Positions 8,222 through 17,542 are shown, numbered from the stretch's first letter. The stretch: 64,000 nt of DNA from Candidatus Omnitrophota bacterium (GCA_041650805.1 JBAZKM010000005.1:107869-171868), one strand, 5' to 3'. Notes: a model not told the origin generated them from the sequence alone. Made by a program: numbers and translations.

Positions 8222-9181
8222 ATGTCAAAGACCGTCTCCGCAAAAGAGAAGTACATGATGAGGGCTGCAAGTATCAGCCTCTGGTTCAATGTCGCGCTCT
8301 TCATCTTTAAGCTCGCGGCGCTCATCGTAGTCCGTTCACTGGCCATCGCAACGGATTTCTCGATAACGGTGGTAGGGCTTACGGTCTCCATAATCCTTTA
8401 TAATTCGCTGAAGTTATCGGTGAGGCCCGCCGACCTCCTGCATAATTACGGCTACGGGAAGGTCGAACACGTATGCGAGGCCATGGAGGGAATAGTCCTC
8501 ATCGGGATAGCCGCCATCATGTCCTTCCAGGCGTTCGCGACGTTCTTCCATCCGAGCCACGTCACCTTTCCATGGATAGGATTTGCCTCAAGCTCGCTCA
8601 GCCTGACGCTGAATTTTGTAGGGGCCTTTTTCATATTCAAGCTGGCACGCAAGAGTTCATCTCCGGCAGTCAGGGCGGAAGGGGTCCACTATATGCTGGA
8701 GGGGTTCATATCGACGGCGATCGCGTGCGCTTTTATAGTCACCATACTGTTGACGACGGGCCCATATGCGCATATAGGGCCGTACATCGACCCTGCCGTT
8801 ACCATACTCGTAGGCATCGCGATCTCGTTGCCCTCACTCAAGCTTACGAGGCAGGCCTTCGTGAATTTACTGGATGTCTCTATCGAGGAGCCGGGCAAGA
8901 TGGAGGCCGTGGTGCGCCTCGCCCGGCACGCGGACCTATACTGCAATTTCAAAGACCTGAAGACGCGCACCGCGGGCCATAAGAAGTTCATAGAGGTGAA
9001 GATAATCCTGCCAAAGGACATGCCGTTTTCCATGGCCCACGATATCGTATCGAAGATCGAGAGCGATATCGCCTCCGGGGTCCCCGACAGCGAAGTTACG
9101 GTTACCATGGTGCCCTGCTCGAAAAACTGCGGGTTATTGCAGGACCACAAACCCTGCCCTTATATCGAAGGCGTCGTTTAA
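8222..9181 (+). CDS. Cation diffusion facilitator family transporter
   Basis: The 319-aa protein has the CDF layout: about five to six transmembrane helices (residues 15-205) and a cytoplasmic ferredoxin-like C-terminal domain (about 215-300). The family exports Zn2+, Fe2+, Mn2+ or similar ions from the cytoplasm by proton antiport. The usual metal site in helices 2 and 5 is Asp-x3-Asp and His-x3-Asp. Here the aligned residues read D-F-S-I-T and H-Y-M-L-E, so two of four ligands differ. The C-terminus adds a Cys/His-rich tail (CSKNC...HKPCPY) that could bind metal. The ATG lies 7 nt from a strong -10 box. The substrate is unknown. Confidence 0.8.
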   Translation: MSKTVSAKEKYMMRAASISLWFNVALFIFKLAALIVVRSLAIATDFSITVVGLTVSIILYNSLKLSVRPADLLHNYGYGKVEHVCEAMEGIVLIGIAAIMSFQAFATFFHPSHVTFPWIGFASSSLSLTLNFVGAFFIFKLARKSSSPAVRAEGVHYMLEGFISTAIACAFIVTILLTTGPYAHIGPYIDPAVTILVGIAISLPSLKLTRQAFVNLLDVSIEEPGKMEAVVRLARHADLYCNFKDLKTRTAGHKKFIEVKIILPKDMPFSMAHDIVSKIESDIASGVPDSEVTVTMVPCSKNCGLLQDHKPCPYIEGVV

Positions 9182-9205
9182 GGCCGGACTTGTCGAAAGG
9201 AAGAT

Positions 9206-9245
9206 TTGACGCCCGGAAGAATATATGCTAAATTTATAGTATAAT
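9206..9245 (+). promoter_or_regulatory. Possible promoter of homospermidine synthase
   Basis: TTGACG (9206-9211) is followed by TAAATT (9229-9234, 17-bp spacing) and, overlapping downstream, by a TATAAT at 9240-9245. Which -10 box is used cannot be decided. The Shine-Dalgarno AAAGGAG is at 9254-9260. Confidence 0.35.
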
Positions 9246-9265
9246 GAGAAATAAAAGGAGCCATC

Positions 9266-10711
9266 ATATTTAAAAATAGAGTATTGATAATAGGGTACGG
9301 ATCAGTCGCAAGGTGTGTTTTCCCCATCCTCCTCAAGCATATCTCCATCCCGTATAAGAATATCACGATAATAGATTTTGTCGACAAGAGAAGAGAGCTT
9401 TTACCCTGGATAAGGCGCGGCGTAAAGTATTTCCAGGAGAAGGTCACCCCGTTCAGTATAACCCGGATACTTTCAAAACATGTCTCTCCCGGCGGCATGA
9501 TAATAGACCTGTCGTGGAATATCGACTGCGTCGAGATGCTCAACTGGTGCCAGGAGAACAAGGTCCTTTATATAAATACCTCGGTAGAGGAGTGGGACCC
9601 GTATGCCAATATCCACCAGAAGACGCCCTTTCAGAAGTCGCTCTATTACCGCCAGAAGGAGATACGTAAGATAGCGTCCCGATGGAAGAGGCCGGTGACT
9701 ACGGCCGTGCTGGACCACGGCGCCAATCCGGGTCTCATATCCCATTTCACAAAGAAAGGTATAGCAGATATAGCGCAGCGGTCATTGCGCAATAATCATC
9801 TCCACAAGAGGATCAGGAGAAAGATAGCGCAGTGCCTTAAGGCAAAGATGTTCGGTTGCCTGGCGAGGGAGCTGAACATCAAGACCATACATATAAGCGA
9901 GCACGATACTCAGACCACTAACGTGCCGAAAAGGAATAATGAATTCGTAGGGACATGGAGCATCGAAGGCCTGAGGGAAGAGGGTGTATCGCCGGCGGAG
10001 ATGGGATGGGGGAGCCACGAAAAAGATATCCCGTTATTTTCGACCTTCCCCCCCGAGCGGAGCAAAAACAAGATCTTCCTGTCCCAGATGGGGATGAATA
10101 CATGGGTCCGTTCGTGGGTCCCCTCCGAAGAGATAGTGGGCATGGTGATACGGCACGCCGAAGCGATAAGCATATCAGACCAGCTCACCGTGAAGGAGAA
10201 GGGCAAGGTCGTCTATTGTCCCACGGTCCATTATGCTTACCTGCCGTGCAATGAGACGATAGTCTCCCTCCATGAGCTGAGATGCAGGAATTACGATATC
10301 CAGAAGGGCCTGAGGATCATGAACGACGAGATCGTCGACGGAAGCGACATACTCGGCGCCCTGATCATGGGCCACAGGTATAATTCATGGTGGACCGGGA
10401 GCGTGCTCAGCATCGAGGAGTCCCGGCGGCTTGTGCCTCATCAGAATGCGACTACGGTCCAGGTCGCTATCGGGGTGGTGTCGGCGGTCATGTGGATGCT
10501 GGAGAACCCTCAAAAAGGGCTCTGTATGCCGGATGACCTCCCGTACGAGCACATCCTCAATATAGCGCGCCCGTACCTCGGGCAATTCGTGTCGATGCCG
10601 TCCGACTGGACCCCGCTTAAAAATTACCAGGTATTCTTTAAAGAAAACCCCAAGATGTATCTGGACAGGAAGAATGTCTGGGCCTTTAAGAATTTCTTAT
10701 TCCGCGATTAG
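9266..10711 (+). CDS. hss: Homospermidine synthase
   Basis: The protein (about 480 aa) matches bacterial homospermidine synthase, which joins two putrescines (or putrescine and spermidine) into homospermidine with NAD+. It shows the Rossmann start LIIGYGSVARC, DLSWNID, NTSVEEWDPY, LDHGANPGLISHF, ISEHDTQ, NEFVGTWS and YNSWWTGS, all typical of the family, at full length. The first canonical codon is TTG at 9284, but that would cut away the start of the first beta strand and lies 23 nt from the Shine-Dalgarno (9254-9260). The family usually begins with a few residues such as I-F-x-N-R before this strand. An ATA at 9266 or ATC at 9263 therefore looks like the true start. A terminator follows the gene. 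Confidence 0.88.
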   Translation: MFKNRVLIIGYGSVARCVFPILLKHISIPYKNITIIDFVDKRRELLPWIRRGVKYFQEKVTPFSITRILSKHVSPGGMIIDLSWNIDCVEMLNWCQENKVLYINTSVEEWDPYANIHQKTPFQKSLYYRQKEIRKIASRWKRPVTTAVLDHGANPGLISHFTKKGIADIAQRSLRNNHLHKRIRRKIAQCLKAKMFGCLARELNIKTIHISEHDTQTTNVPKRNNEFVGTWSIEGLREEGVSPAEMGWGSHEKDIPLFSTFPPERSKNKIFLSQMGMNTWVRSWVPSEEIVGMVIRHAEAISISDQLTVKEKGKVVYCPTVHYAYLPCNETIVSLHELRCRNYDIQKGLRIMNDEIVDGSDILGALIMGHRYNSWWTGSVLSIEESRRLVPHQNATTVQVAIGVVSAVMWMLENPQKGLCMPDDLPYEHILNIARPYLGQFVSMPSDWTPLKNYQVFFKENPKMYLDRKNVWAFKNFLFRD

Positions 10712-10754
10712 GGCCGGAGATCGTGTATCGGCCCTGCCCGTCAGGGCAAAGAGA

Positions 10755-10790
10755 GACCCCAGGTCTTTTCACTTGGGGTTTGTCATTTTT
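10755..10790 (+). terminator. Terminator after homospermidine synthase
   Basis: ACCCCAGGT (10756-10764) pairs with ACTTGGGGT (10771-10779) around a short loop, and a T-rich tract follows. The right arm overlaps a possible -35 element of the next gene. Confidence 0.65.
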
Positions 10791-10801
10791 GGCGGTATAA
10801 T
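10773..10801 (+). promoter_or_regulatory. Possible promoter of the RR-YaiO-HEAT-GT2 run
   Basis: TTGGGG (10773-10778) and a perfect TATAAT (10796-10801) have a 17-bp spacer. A GGGGGGT ribosome binding site lies at 10811-10817 before the ATG at 10824. Confidence 0.5.
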
Positions 10802-10823
10802 CTGAAGCTGGGGGGTAATTATC

Positions 10824-11219
10824 ATGACTAAAAAGAAGAAGATACTGGTAGTGGATGACGAGGTCGATTTCGTCGACATGATAAAGATGCGGCTCGAGGC
10901 CAACGGATACGAGGTCGCTACAGCCAATAACGGTAAGGATGCCATAAGCATGGTTAAGAAGGACAGGCCCGACGCGGTACTCCTGGACATCATGATGCCG
11001 GAGATGGACGGCCTGAGCGTTCTAAAAGAGATACGGTCGGAAGACACGGGCCTGCCGGTCTTTATCATAACCGCGTTCTCAAACGAGACGCGTTTCAAGG
11101 CGGCCGGTAAATTGAACGCCTCCGGCTTCATAGTCAAGACGCGGGACCTGGCCGAAGAGATCAGGAACATGACCAGTGTCATAGAGATAGCCGATAAGGT
11201 CAAAGGTAAAAGTGGCTAG
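10824..11219 (+). CDS. Single-domain response regulator (CheY-like receiver)
   Basis: The 131-aa protein is a receiver domain alone, with acidic pocket D11/D12, phosphoacceptor D55 in LLDIMMP, a T/S switch in IITAF (T84) and the conserved Lys at K106 in IVKT. There is no output domain, so it should act by protein contact. It starts a run of four genes and overlaps the next by 8 bp, which suggests that it controls polysaccharide synthesis or export. No histidine kinase is adjacent. The partner kinase is therefore encoded elsewhere, unless it is the kinase at 62154-63365, which cannot be judged. Confidence 0.93.
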   Translation: MTKKKKILVVDDEVDFVDMIKMRLEANGYEVATANNGKDAISMVKKDRPDAVLLDIMMPEMDGLSVLKEIRSEDTGLPVFIITAFSNETRFKAAGKLNASGFIVKTRDLAEEIRNMTSVIEIADKVKGKSG

Positions 11220-12060
11220 ATCTTTTTTTGCGGCTGGATTTATATTATTAACGGTCTCTTTGATAATGCTTCCGATATGCGCCTACCCGGCCGAGCGGGC
11301 GGAAACGGAACGGCTTATAAGAGAGATCACCCCGCCCCTTCAACTCGTGGAAGACCGCGCAGAGAAGAAGGACGAATGGTATGTCGACTCTTTCTATGAG
11401 CCGAGCGATATAATCCAGGGGAATAGGACCGGCCACTGGAATGAGCTCGATACCACGTTCGGATATGTGCACGGGAACGTCCACGGCTACATGTCGGTAT
11501 CTCAGCTGGAGCGGTTCGACTCAAAAGATTATACCGCGAACTTCGGTTCATATTTCAGCCTCAGGGACTCATATGTTCACATCGAGGCGGGTTTCGGATG
11601 GGATGTAGATTACATATATAAATTCCAGTCGATCGCGGAATACGGCCACAAGCTTTACAGCTCTCTCTTCTGGCAGATAGGATATAACTATCGCGCCTAC
11701 GGGACAGACGATACCCACATGATCTATCCCGGGCTCATATATTATTTCGGCGACAGTTATATAAGCGCGGACTACGGCGCATCCTGCATGGAAGGCCACG
11801 ATACGGCGAACTTTGGGACCGTAAAGGGCGACTTTGCCTTAACTGATTTCTTGCACTGGTACTGCGGGATCGCGTTTGGTGAAAGGCTATATGATATATA
11901 CGGCCTCGAGGCGCACGATGAGTACGGGTATATCATGTTCACCGGGTTGAAGTTCACGGTCTACAAGGGGATACAGATAAAGGCCGGTTATTCCTACGGC
12001 ACCGAGAAACCCAAATTCATAAAGCGGGCCATTAACTTCGCCGCATCGGTAAAATTTTAA
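11212..12060 (+). CDS. YaiO-like outer-membrane beta-barrel protein
   Basis: The 282-aa protein starts at a GTG that overlaps the regulator gene. It has a signal peptide ending near residue 27 and then a chain of alternating aromatic/glycine strands (GYVHGNVHGYMSVSQLE, LFWQIGYNYRAYG and others), ending in a terminal Phe (AASVKF) as outer-membrane barrels do. The pattern fits the YaiO family of 12-stranded or similar barrels. In this operon it could be the outer-membrane channel for the polymer made by the GT2 protein. The family assignment is from overall pattern only; the barrel prediction is firmer than the family name. Confidence 0.72.
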   Translation: MARSFFAAGFILLTVSLIMLPICAYPAERAETERLIREITPPLQLVEDRAEKKDEWYVDSFYEPSDIIQGNRTGHWNELDTTFGYVHGNVHGYMSVSQLERFDSKDYTANFGSYFSLRDSYVHIEAGFGWDVDYIYKFQSIAEYGHKLYSSLFWQIGYNYRAYGTDDTHMIYPGLIYYFGDSYISADYGASCMEGHDTANFGTVKGDFALTDFLHWYCGIAFGERLYDIYGLEAHDEYGYIMFTGLKFTVYKGIQIKAGYSYGTEKPKFIKRAINFAASVKF

Positions 12061-13344
12061 ATGTACGATTACCACGCGGATATCGTCTGGACCGTCAACG
12101 GCGCGCTGTTCGCGGCGCTGATATTGACAGGCGCAGCCATATTCCTCTCCGCGCTCATCAAAGACCGCCTCTGGGCCGCGCGCCGGAAGCGGCTCCTGGA
12201 TATAAAGCATGATATCTATGAGATGGTGCTTTCCGGAAGGTCCGCTTCGCCCGTCTCGCCCCCGCCGTTCATATCGAAGGTCACGCCGCAGGAATTCATA
12301 GATGTGGAGACGAACAGGGCCAGGGACGCCGTTTTTTTCAACGATGCCGAGAAACAATTTTTAAAAAGCTGTTTCATGGCCCCGGAAGTCATCGCCAAGT
12401 TCGAGAGGATCGCCATGCGGCGCGGTAACCTCTGGCGCAGGATCGAAGCCATAATCTCTCTCGGCTATACCCGGACGCGACCGGCCGAGGATACCCTGGG
12501 CGGACTGCTGTACAGTAAAGACGCGTATGTGGCCTACTTTGCGATGATATCTCTCGGCCAGATAAAGACGGTCCGATCCGGGCGGATGCTCCTTGAGTTT
12601 TTGCGAAAAGGGACATCGAACGATAAGAAGATATTTTCCATCCTCGACGGTTTTCCCCCGCAGATAGCGGATGATATCGTCAGGCTGACCTATGACGGCG
12701 ATCCGCGCGTCCGTTTCTGGGCCGCCAAATTATTATCCCGGTTTGACGCAAAAAAATATGCCGATACACTGGAAAGGCTTTCTCGTGACGGCACGGACGA
12801 GGTCCGGGCGGCTGCCTGTGAATCGCTTGGCAATGCCGGCCTGAGGGAGAGTGCCCGCGCGCTCATCGAGTCCCTTAAGGACCCCAGCTGGCTCGTTAAG
12901 AGGAATGCGGTAATGGCCCTGGAAAAGGTCATGGGCGGCGAAGCCGTACCCGAGGTCATAGGGCTTATCGACGACGCCTCGTGGTCTGTGAGCGGCGCTG
13001 TTAAGGATATAATGACAACCCATGTAGAGAGCGCCCTACCTTATATAGAAAAATTTCTCGCCGGAAAAGATGAGATAGCCATGAGATATTCCGTCCTTGC
13101 GCTCGAGGACTCCGGCTACCTGGCAAGATTATTACGCGATGCCGCCTCAGGCAAGGCCGGGCCCCGGGTTATGCATCTATTGGAAGGCATAATGAAGTCG
13201 GGGATGCATTCAGGCCTTGAGGCAGTCCTCGGCACTTTTGATATGGATACGCGCTCCGGGGCTATCAAGGTACTGTCCGGGATAGACGCCGGGCTTGCCG
13301 ATCACATTGATAAGAAGATAAAAGGTCTTATCGGAGAGCCGTAA
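12061..13344 (+). CDS. Membrane-anchored HEAT-repeat protein
   Basis: The 427-aa protein begins at the base after the previous stop. It has one N-terminal transmembrane helix (about residues 12-34), a linker rich in Pro/Ser and then about eight HEAT/PBS-lyase-like repeats (for example RFWAAKLLSRFD, VRAAACESLGNAG, WLVKRNAVMALEK). Such repeats form a curved protein-binding solenoid. If the repeats are periplasmic they could bridge the inner-membrane synthase and the barrel, the job done by TPR proteins in the Bcs and Pga systems; topology is not certain. It is tightly coupled to the GT2 gene 3 bp downstream. Confidence 0.85.
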   Translation: MYDYHADIVWTVNGALFAALILTGAAIFLSALIKDRLWAARRKRLLDIKHDIYEMVLSGRSASPVSPPPFISKVTPQEFIDVETNRARDAVFFNDAEKQFLKSCFMAPEVIAKFERIAMRRGNLWRRIEAIISLGYTRTRPAEDTLGGLLYSKDAYVAYFAMISLGQIKTVRSGRMLLEFLRKGTSNDKKIFSILDGFPPQIADDIVRLTYDGDPRVRFWAAKLLSRFDAKKYADTLERLSRDGTDEVRAAACESLGNAGLRESARALIESLKDPSWLVKRNAVMALEKVMGGEAVPEVIGLIDDASWSVSGAVKDIMTTHVESALPYIEKFLAGKDEIAMRYSVLALEDSGYLARLLRDAASGKAGPRVMHLLEGIMKSGMHSGLEAVLGTFDMDTRSGAIKVLSGIDAGLADHIDKKIKGLIGEP

Positions 13345-13347
13345 TAT

Positions 13348-14772
13348 ATGTTCATGGCCGGGTTCATCTACGCCGTATTTCTTATATCGCTGGGGTATTT
13401 TCTCATCCTCACCGTCTATTACGCATTTCTGGTGCTGGTCGGTTCTCTTGAAGGGAAGAAGCGGGCATTCGAAAGCGAGGAGGAGGATTATTCGCTCCTC
13501 TATTTTTCCGCCGTCAGGGCACCGGTCACTTTTATCCTGCCGGCCCGCAACGAAGAGGAATGGATAGCCGACTCGGTGAAGTCGCTCCTCGGCCAGAACT
13601 ATCCGGAATTCGAGATCATAATAGTGAACGACGGTTCCACCGACAGGACGCTCGAGATACTGAACGGCCTGCTTAAACTCAAGCCGTCAGATGCCATATA
13701 TATAAAGCATTACCGCGACGGCCATGTCCGGGAGATATTGAAGAGCGAATCATATCCGAACGTTACCGTTATAGACAAGCATGCCGGTTTGAAGAAAGCG
13801 GGCGCCGCCAACGCCGGGCTCAACATGGCAAAATACAATTATGTATGTGTTATGGATTCCGACACCATACTCGAGCCGGATACCTTACTCAAGGTCATGG
13901 CGCATGTCGACAAGGACCCTGACAGGATAATAGGCATCGGCAGTTACTTCGGGCTCGTCAACGGTTTCAAGATAAAAGACGGCAGGATCGACGAACGCAG
14001 CTTTTCTTACAACCCGATAGTCGCCTGTCAGAATATTGAATATATCCGTTCATTCATCGGTAACCGGCTTGCCTGGAGCAGGTATAATTCCACACCGAAC
14101 ATCGCAGGCGGCTTTGGCATATGGCGGAAGGACATATTGTACGAGATAGGGGGATATTCCGCCGAATTCACCTGCGAGGACATAGAGCTGACTTTCCGGG
14201 CCCACGACTATGCGGCGAAGAACAGGGAAAAAGGTTATAAGATAGTGATGCTGCCGTATTACGTGGGGTGGACAGAAGGGCCGGCCAATATCGCCTCTCT
14301 CATCCTCCAGCGCAGCCGGTGGCAGAGGGTGACCAACGAGACGGTATGGAGATACAAATATATGCTCTTCAACCCGCGATACGGCGGTTTTGCTTTTATG
14401 GTAATGCCGTATTTTGTCTTTTATGAGGTGCTGGGCGTCTTTGCCGAAATATTCGGCACAGTGATGGTGGCCGCCGGGTGGGCGGCCGGCGTCCTGGATC
14501 TGAACGTCTTCCTGGCCTTCTTCTTCTTTATGCTCTTATCGCAGGCCTTTACCTCTCTCCTTTCCATACTGGCTTTTGTGGACGCCCAGCGCCTTTTTAG
14601 GATAAAATATATCGTCTATATGGTCGGGTTGACCTTTGTGGAGTTTTTCTGGTACAGGTGGATAATCTCGGCAGCCAAGCTGGTGGGGACATACGGGTTC
14701 TTCAGAAGAGTAAGATCATTTGACCAGTATGCGCGGTCGAAACAGCTGAAAGCCCCGGCAAATGTGCGGTGA
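13348..14772 (+). CDS. Processive family 2 glycosyltransferase
   Basis: The 474-aa integral membrane GT2 has one N-terminal helix, a cytoplasmic GT-A domain and three or more C-terminal helices. Catalytic motifs are visible: IIVNDGSTD, DxD as D170-S-D172, the TCED base motif and QRSRWQR, the Q-x2-R-W signature of processive synthases such as cellulose, PNAG and hyaluronan synthases. The sugar cannot be inferred. No PilZ domain is present, so control through the receiver protein of this operon is more likely than direct c-di-GMP binding. It is the fourth gene of the run. Confidence 0.9.
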   Translation: MFMAGFIYAVFLISLGYFLILTVYYAFLVLVGSLEGKKRAFESEEEDYSLLYFSAVRAPVTFILPARNEEEWIADSVKSLLGQNYPEFEIIIVNDGSTDRTLEILNGLLKLKPSDAIYIKHYRDGHVREILKSESYPNVTVIDKHAGLKKAGAANAGLNMAKYNYVCVMDSDTILEPDTLLKVMAHVDKDPDRIIGIGSYFGLVNGFKIKDGRIDERSFSYNPIVACQNIEYIRSFIGNRLAWSRYNSTPNIAGGFGIWRKDILYEIGGYSAEFTCEDIELTFRAHDYAAKNREKGYKIVMLPYYVGWTEGPANIASLILQRSRWQRVTNETVWRYKYMLFNPRYGGFAFMVMPYFVFYEVLGVFAEIFGTVMVAAGWAAGVLDLNVFLAFFFFMLLSQAFTSLLSILAFVDAQRLFRIKYIVYMVGLTFVEFFWYRWIISAAKLVGTYGFFRRVRSFDQYARSKQLKAPANVR

Positions 14773-14800
14773 AATGGACGCCATACAATAAGGAGCGCAG

Positions 14801-15571
14801 ATGGATATATTACAGGCGATAATAATGGGGATAGCGGAAGGGATCACGGAGTTCCTTCCCATATCTTCGACCGGGCATCTCATACTGGCCTCGCGTCTTA
14901 TGGAGATTCCCCAGACGGAATTCCTGAAGAGCTTTGAGATCGCCATCCAGCTCGGTGCGATACTGGCGGTCGTCTGCCTCTACTGGAGGCGCCTCCTGGC
15001 AGATATCGAAGTGATGAAGAGGGTCGTGGTGGCGTTCGTACCGACCGCGGTCATAGGATTGGCGCTTTATAAACTTATAAAGAGGTTCTTATTGGGTAAT
15101 AGCGGCGTGGTCCTATGGGCTCTCTTCCTGGGCGGCATCTTCCTGATCATATTTGAATTGGTCCACAGGGAGAAGGAAGGGGATAAGGATGATATATCCT
15201 CGATATCATACGGGCAATCGTTCATTATCGGCATATTCCAGTCGATGGCTATGATACCGGGTGTCTCCCGTGCGGCGGCGACAATAATCGGCGGGCTTAT
15301 GCTGGGTGTCAGGAGGAGGGCTATAGTCGAATTTTCGTTCCTACTGGCCGTTCCGACGATGCTTGCGGCAACGGCGCTGGACCTTTTAAAGAGCGCACCG
15401 TCATTTTCGGGCATGGAATTCGTCCTGCTGGGGACAGGGTTCGCGGTATCCTTTGCGGTGGCCCTTATGAGCATCAAGTTCCTCTTATTTTTCATAAAAC
15501 GCCACAGCTTCATCTCTTTCGGCGTCTACAGGATCGTCCTGGCCCTCCTCTTCTGGTTCGTCATACCATAA
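14801..15571 (+). CDS. uppP: Undecaprenyl-diphosphatase
   Basis: The 256-aa polytopic protein has the two family signatures: GIAEGITEFLPISSTGHL with the catalytic Glu-rich stretch near residue 17, and MIPGVSRAAATIIGGLMLG near residue 155. The length is standard. It recycles undecaprenyl diphosphate to the monophosphate carrier for peptidoglycan and other glycans, on the periplasmic face of the inner membrane. It lies 28 bp after the GT2 gene; co-expression would link lipid-carrier supply to polysaccharide synthesis, although processive GT2 enzymes do not need that carrier. Confidence 0.95.
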   Translation: MDILQAIIMGIAEGITEFLPISSTGHLILASRLMEIPQTEFLKSFEIAIQLGAILAVVCLYWRRLLADIEVMKRVVVAFVPTAVIGLALYKLIKRFLLGNSGVVLWALFLGGIFLIIFELVHREKEGDKDDISSISYGQSFIIGIFQSMAMIPGVSRAAATIIGGLMLGVRRRAIVEFSFLLAVPTMLAATALDLLKSAPSFSGMEFVLLGTGFAVSFAVALMSIKFLLFFIKRHSFISFGVYRIVLALLFWFVIP

Positions 15572-15613
15572 TGGGCCCCTCACGGGCGCGCTTCCTGTGC
15601 CGTAACCTGCGCA

Positions 15614-15642
15614 TTGCTTAAGGACATCTTTTGTGGTAAAAT
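15614..15642 (+). promoter_or_regulatory. Promoter of archease-rtcB, probably leaderless
   Basis: TTGCTT (15614-15619), 17 bp and TAAAAT (15637-15642) are followed by 8 nt and the ATG at 15651. A GTG at 15633 with AAGGA upstream is an alternative start, but it would lie inside the promoter. Confidence 0.55.
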
Positions 15643-15650
15643 CCAATCAT

Positions 15651-16067
15651 ATGGAGCGTTACGAACAATTCCCGCATACGGCGGACATCGGAGTGCGCGT
15701 CTACGGTAAAGACATGAAAGAGCTCTTCGAGAACGCCGCCTTCGCGATGTTCGATATAATAGCGGACCTTCAGGGCATCGATGCGCCCATCACCAAGAAT
15801 TTCACTTTGGACGCCCCGGACCATGAACAGCTTCTGGTCGTCTGGCTCGACGAGCTTCTCTACAATTTTTATACGAAGTCGATCATATTTTCGCGATTTG
15901 AGGTCAAAGAACTGACAGACGGCTGCATAAAGGCCACGGCATCCGGACGGCCGGTCGGCGAGAACAGGAACCGCCTCAAGACAGAGATAAAGGCCGCGAC
16001 ATATCACGGCCTTAAGATAGAGAAGACGGACTCGGGGTATAAGGTCGAGATCGTATTTGACATATAA
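15651..16067 (+). CDS. Archease, RtcB cofactor
   Basis: The 138-aa protein (144 aa if the GTG at 15633 is used) has the archease pattern: YEQFPHTADIGV at the N-terminus, LDELLYNF, and the C-terminal VFDI that closes the fold. The N-terminal Asp and C-terminal acidic residue form the metal site. Archease promotes guanylylation and multiple turnover of RtcB. The overlapping rtcB context directly supports this job. The start is chosen at the ATG because it begins at the family's usual first strand. Confidence 0.93.
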   Translation: MERYEQFPHTADIGVRVYGKDMKELFENAAFAMFDIIADLQGIDAPITKNFTLDAPDHEQLLVVWLDELLYNFYTKSIIFSRFEVKELTDGCIKATASGRPVGENRNRLKTEIKAATYHGLKIEKTDSGYKVEIVFDI

Positions 16068-16077
16068 GGGCATCGGG

Positions 16078-17532
16078 ATGAGCATGTGGCAGGGCGAACT
16101 GGAGAGGATCGACGCCTTCAGGTGGCGCATTCCCAAAGGCTACAAGGCCGGCATGCGCGTTGACGGCGTCATCTACGCCGACGAAGAGATGGTGAAGGAT
16201 ATACGCTCGGACCGTGCCCCGGAGCAGGTGGCTAACGTGGCCTTCCTCCCCGGTATCGTCAAACATTCGCTGGCGATGCCGGATATACACTGGGGCTACG
16301 GCTTTCCTATAGGCGGCGTCGCGGCTACGGATATCGACTCCGGCGGTGTGGTCTCGCCCGGGGGTGTCGGCTTCGACATCAACTGCGGCGTACGGCTTAT
16401 AAAGACGAACTTAAAAGAGGGCGATGTCAGACCGAAGCTTAAGGACCTCGTCTATGCCCTGTACAACGATATCCCCGCGGGCGTAGGATCGAAGGGTGAT
16501 ATCAGGATAAGCGGCGCCGAAGAGCGGAAGCTTCTCGTCGACGGGGCAAGGTGGGTGGTCGATCACGGGTACGGGCGCCAGGAGGACCTGGAGTATACCG
16601 AGGACCACGGGGCGATAAAGGGCGCCGACCCCGACGCGGTATCCGCCCGCGCGTATGAACGCGGCAAGAACCAGTCCGGCACACTCGGCTCCGGCAACCA
16701 CTTTATCGAAGTCCAGGCCATAGATGAGATATATGAAAAAGAGACCGCGGATATCTTCGGCCTTGAGGCAGGGCAGGTCACGATAATGATACACTCCGGA
16801 TCCCGCGGCCTCGGATACCAGATATGCGACGAGTATTCGAAAGATATGATACAGTGCCTTTCTAAATACGGTATCAACGTCCCCGACAGGCAGCTGGCCT
16901 CGGCCCCTGTAAATTCCCCGGAGGGAAAGGCATACCTCGGCGCGATGAAGTGCGCCGCGAATTACGCGTGGGCCAACAGGCAATGCCTGATGCACCTTAC
17001 AAGGTCGGCATTCGAGAAGGTATTCAACATGGGGCCGAAAGACCTGGGTATGGACCTCGTCTATGACGTCGCACACAATATAGCGAAGGTCGAAAGGCAC
17101 ACCGTAGACGGTAAGGAAAAGACGCTCTGTGTCCACAGGAAAGGGGCTACTAGGGCATTCCCGCCGGGACACCCGGAGCTCCCCGCAAGATACAGGAAGA
17201 CGGGGCAGCCGGTGATAATCCCGGGGGACATGGGCAGGAATTCGTATCTCCTGACCGGGACCGAAGGGGCGAAAGAGACCTTCTACTCTACGTGCCACGG
17301 AGCGGGCCGGCTTATGTCGCGCTCGGCTGCGATCAGCGCATGCCGCGGCAGATCTATATCGCGCGAACTCGAAACAAAGGGTATAATGGTCATGTCGAGC
17401 TCCAGGGATACGCTTGCCGAAGAGGCGCCGGAGGCGTATAAGGATGTCAATGAAGTCGTAGGCGTGGTGGATGGCGCGGGAATATCTAAACGGGTATGCC
17501 GCATGCGTCCGCTCGGGGTCATAAAAGGATAG
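16078..17532 (+). CDS. rtcB: RNA-splicing ligase RtcB
   Basis: The 484-aa product joins RNA 2',3'-cyclic phosphate (or 3'-phosphate) ends to 5'-OH ends with GTP and Mn2+. Visible metal and guanylylation motifs are FDINCGVRL (Cys ligand), [32 protein letters not shown] and TCHGAGR with the guanylylated His. The ATG at 16078 has AAGGG seven bases upstream; an upstream in-frame ATG at 16057 overlaps archease and has no binding site. Possible tasks are tRNA repair or processing after stress; no intron-containing tRNA is visible here. Confidence 0.96.
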   Translation: MSMWQGELERIDAFRWRIPKGYKAGMRVDGVIYADEEMVKDIRSDRAPEQVANVAFLPGIVKHSLAMPDIHWGYGFPIGGVAATDIDSGGVVSPGGVGFDINCGVRLIKTNLKEGDVRPKLKDLVYALYNDIPAGVGSKGDIRISGAEERKLLVDGARWVVDHGYGRQEDLEYTEDHGAIKGADPDAVSARAYERGKNQSGTLGSGNHFIEVQAIDEIYEKETADIFGLEAGQVTIMIHSGSRGLGYQICDEYSKDMIQCLSKYGINVPDRQLASAPVNSPEGKAYLGAMKCAANYAWANRQCLMHLTRSAFEKVFNMGPKDLGMDLVYDVAHNIAKVERHTVDGKEKTLCVHRKGATRAFPPGHPELPARYRKTGQPVIIPGDMGRNSYLLTGTEGAKETFYSTCHGAGRLMSRSAAISACRGRSISRELETKGIMVMSSSRDTLAEEAPEAYKDVNEVVGVVDGAGISKRVCRMRPLGVIKG

Positions 17533-17542
17533 GGGTCTATAT

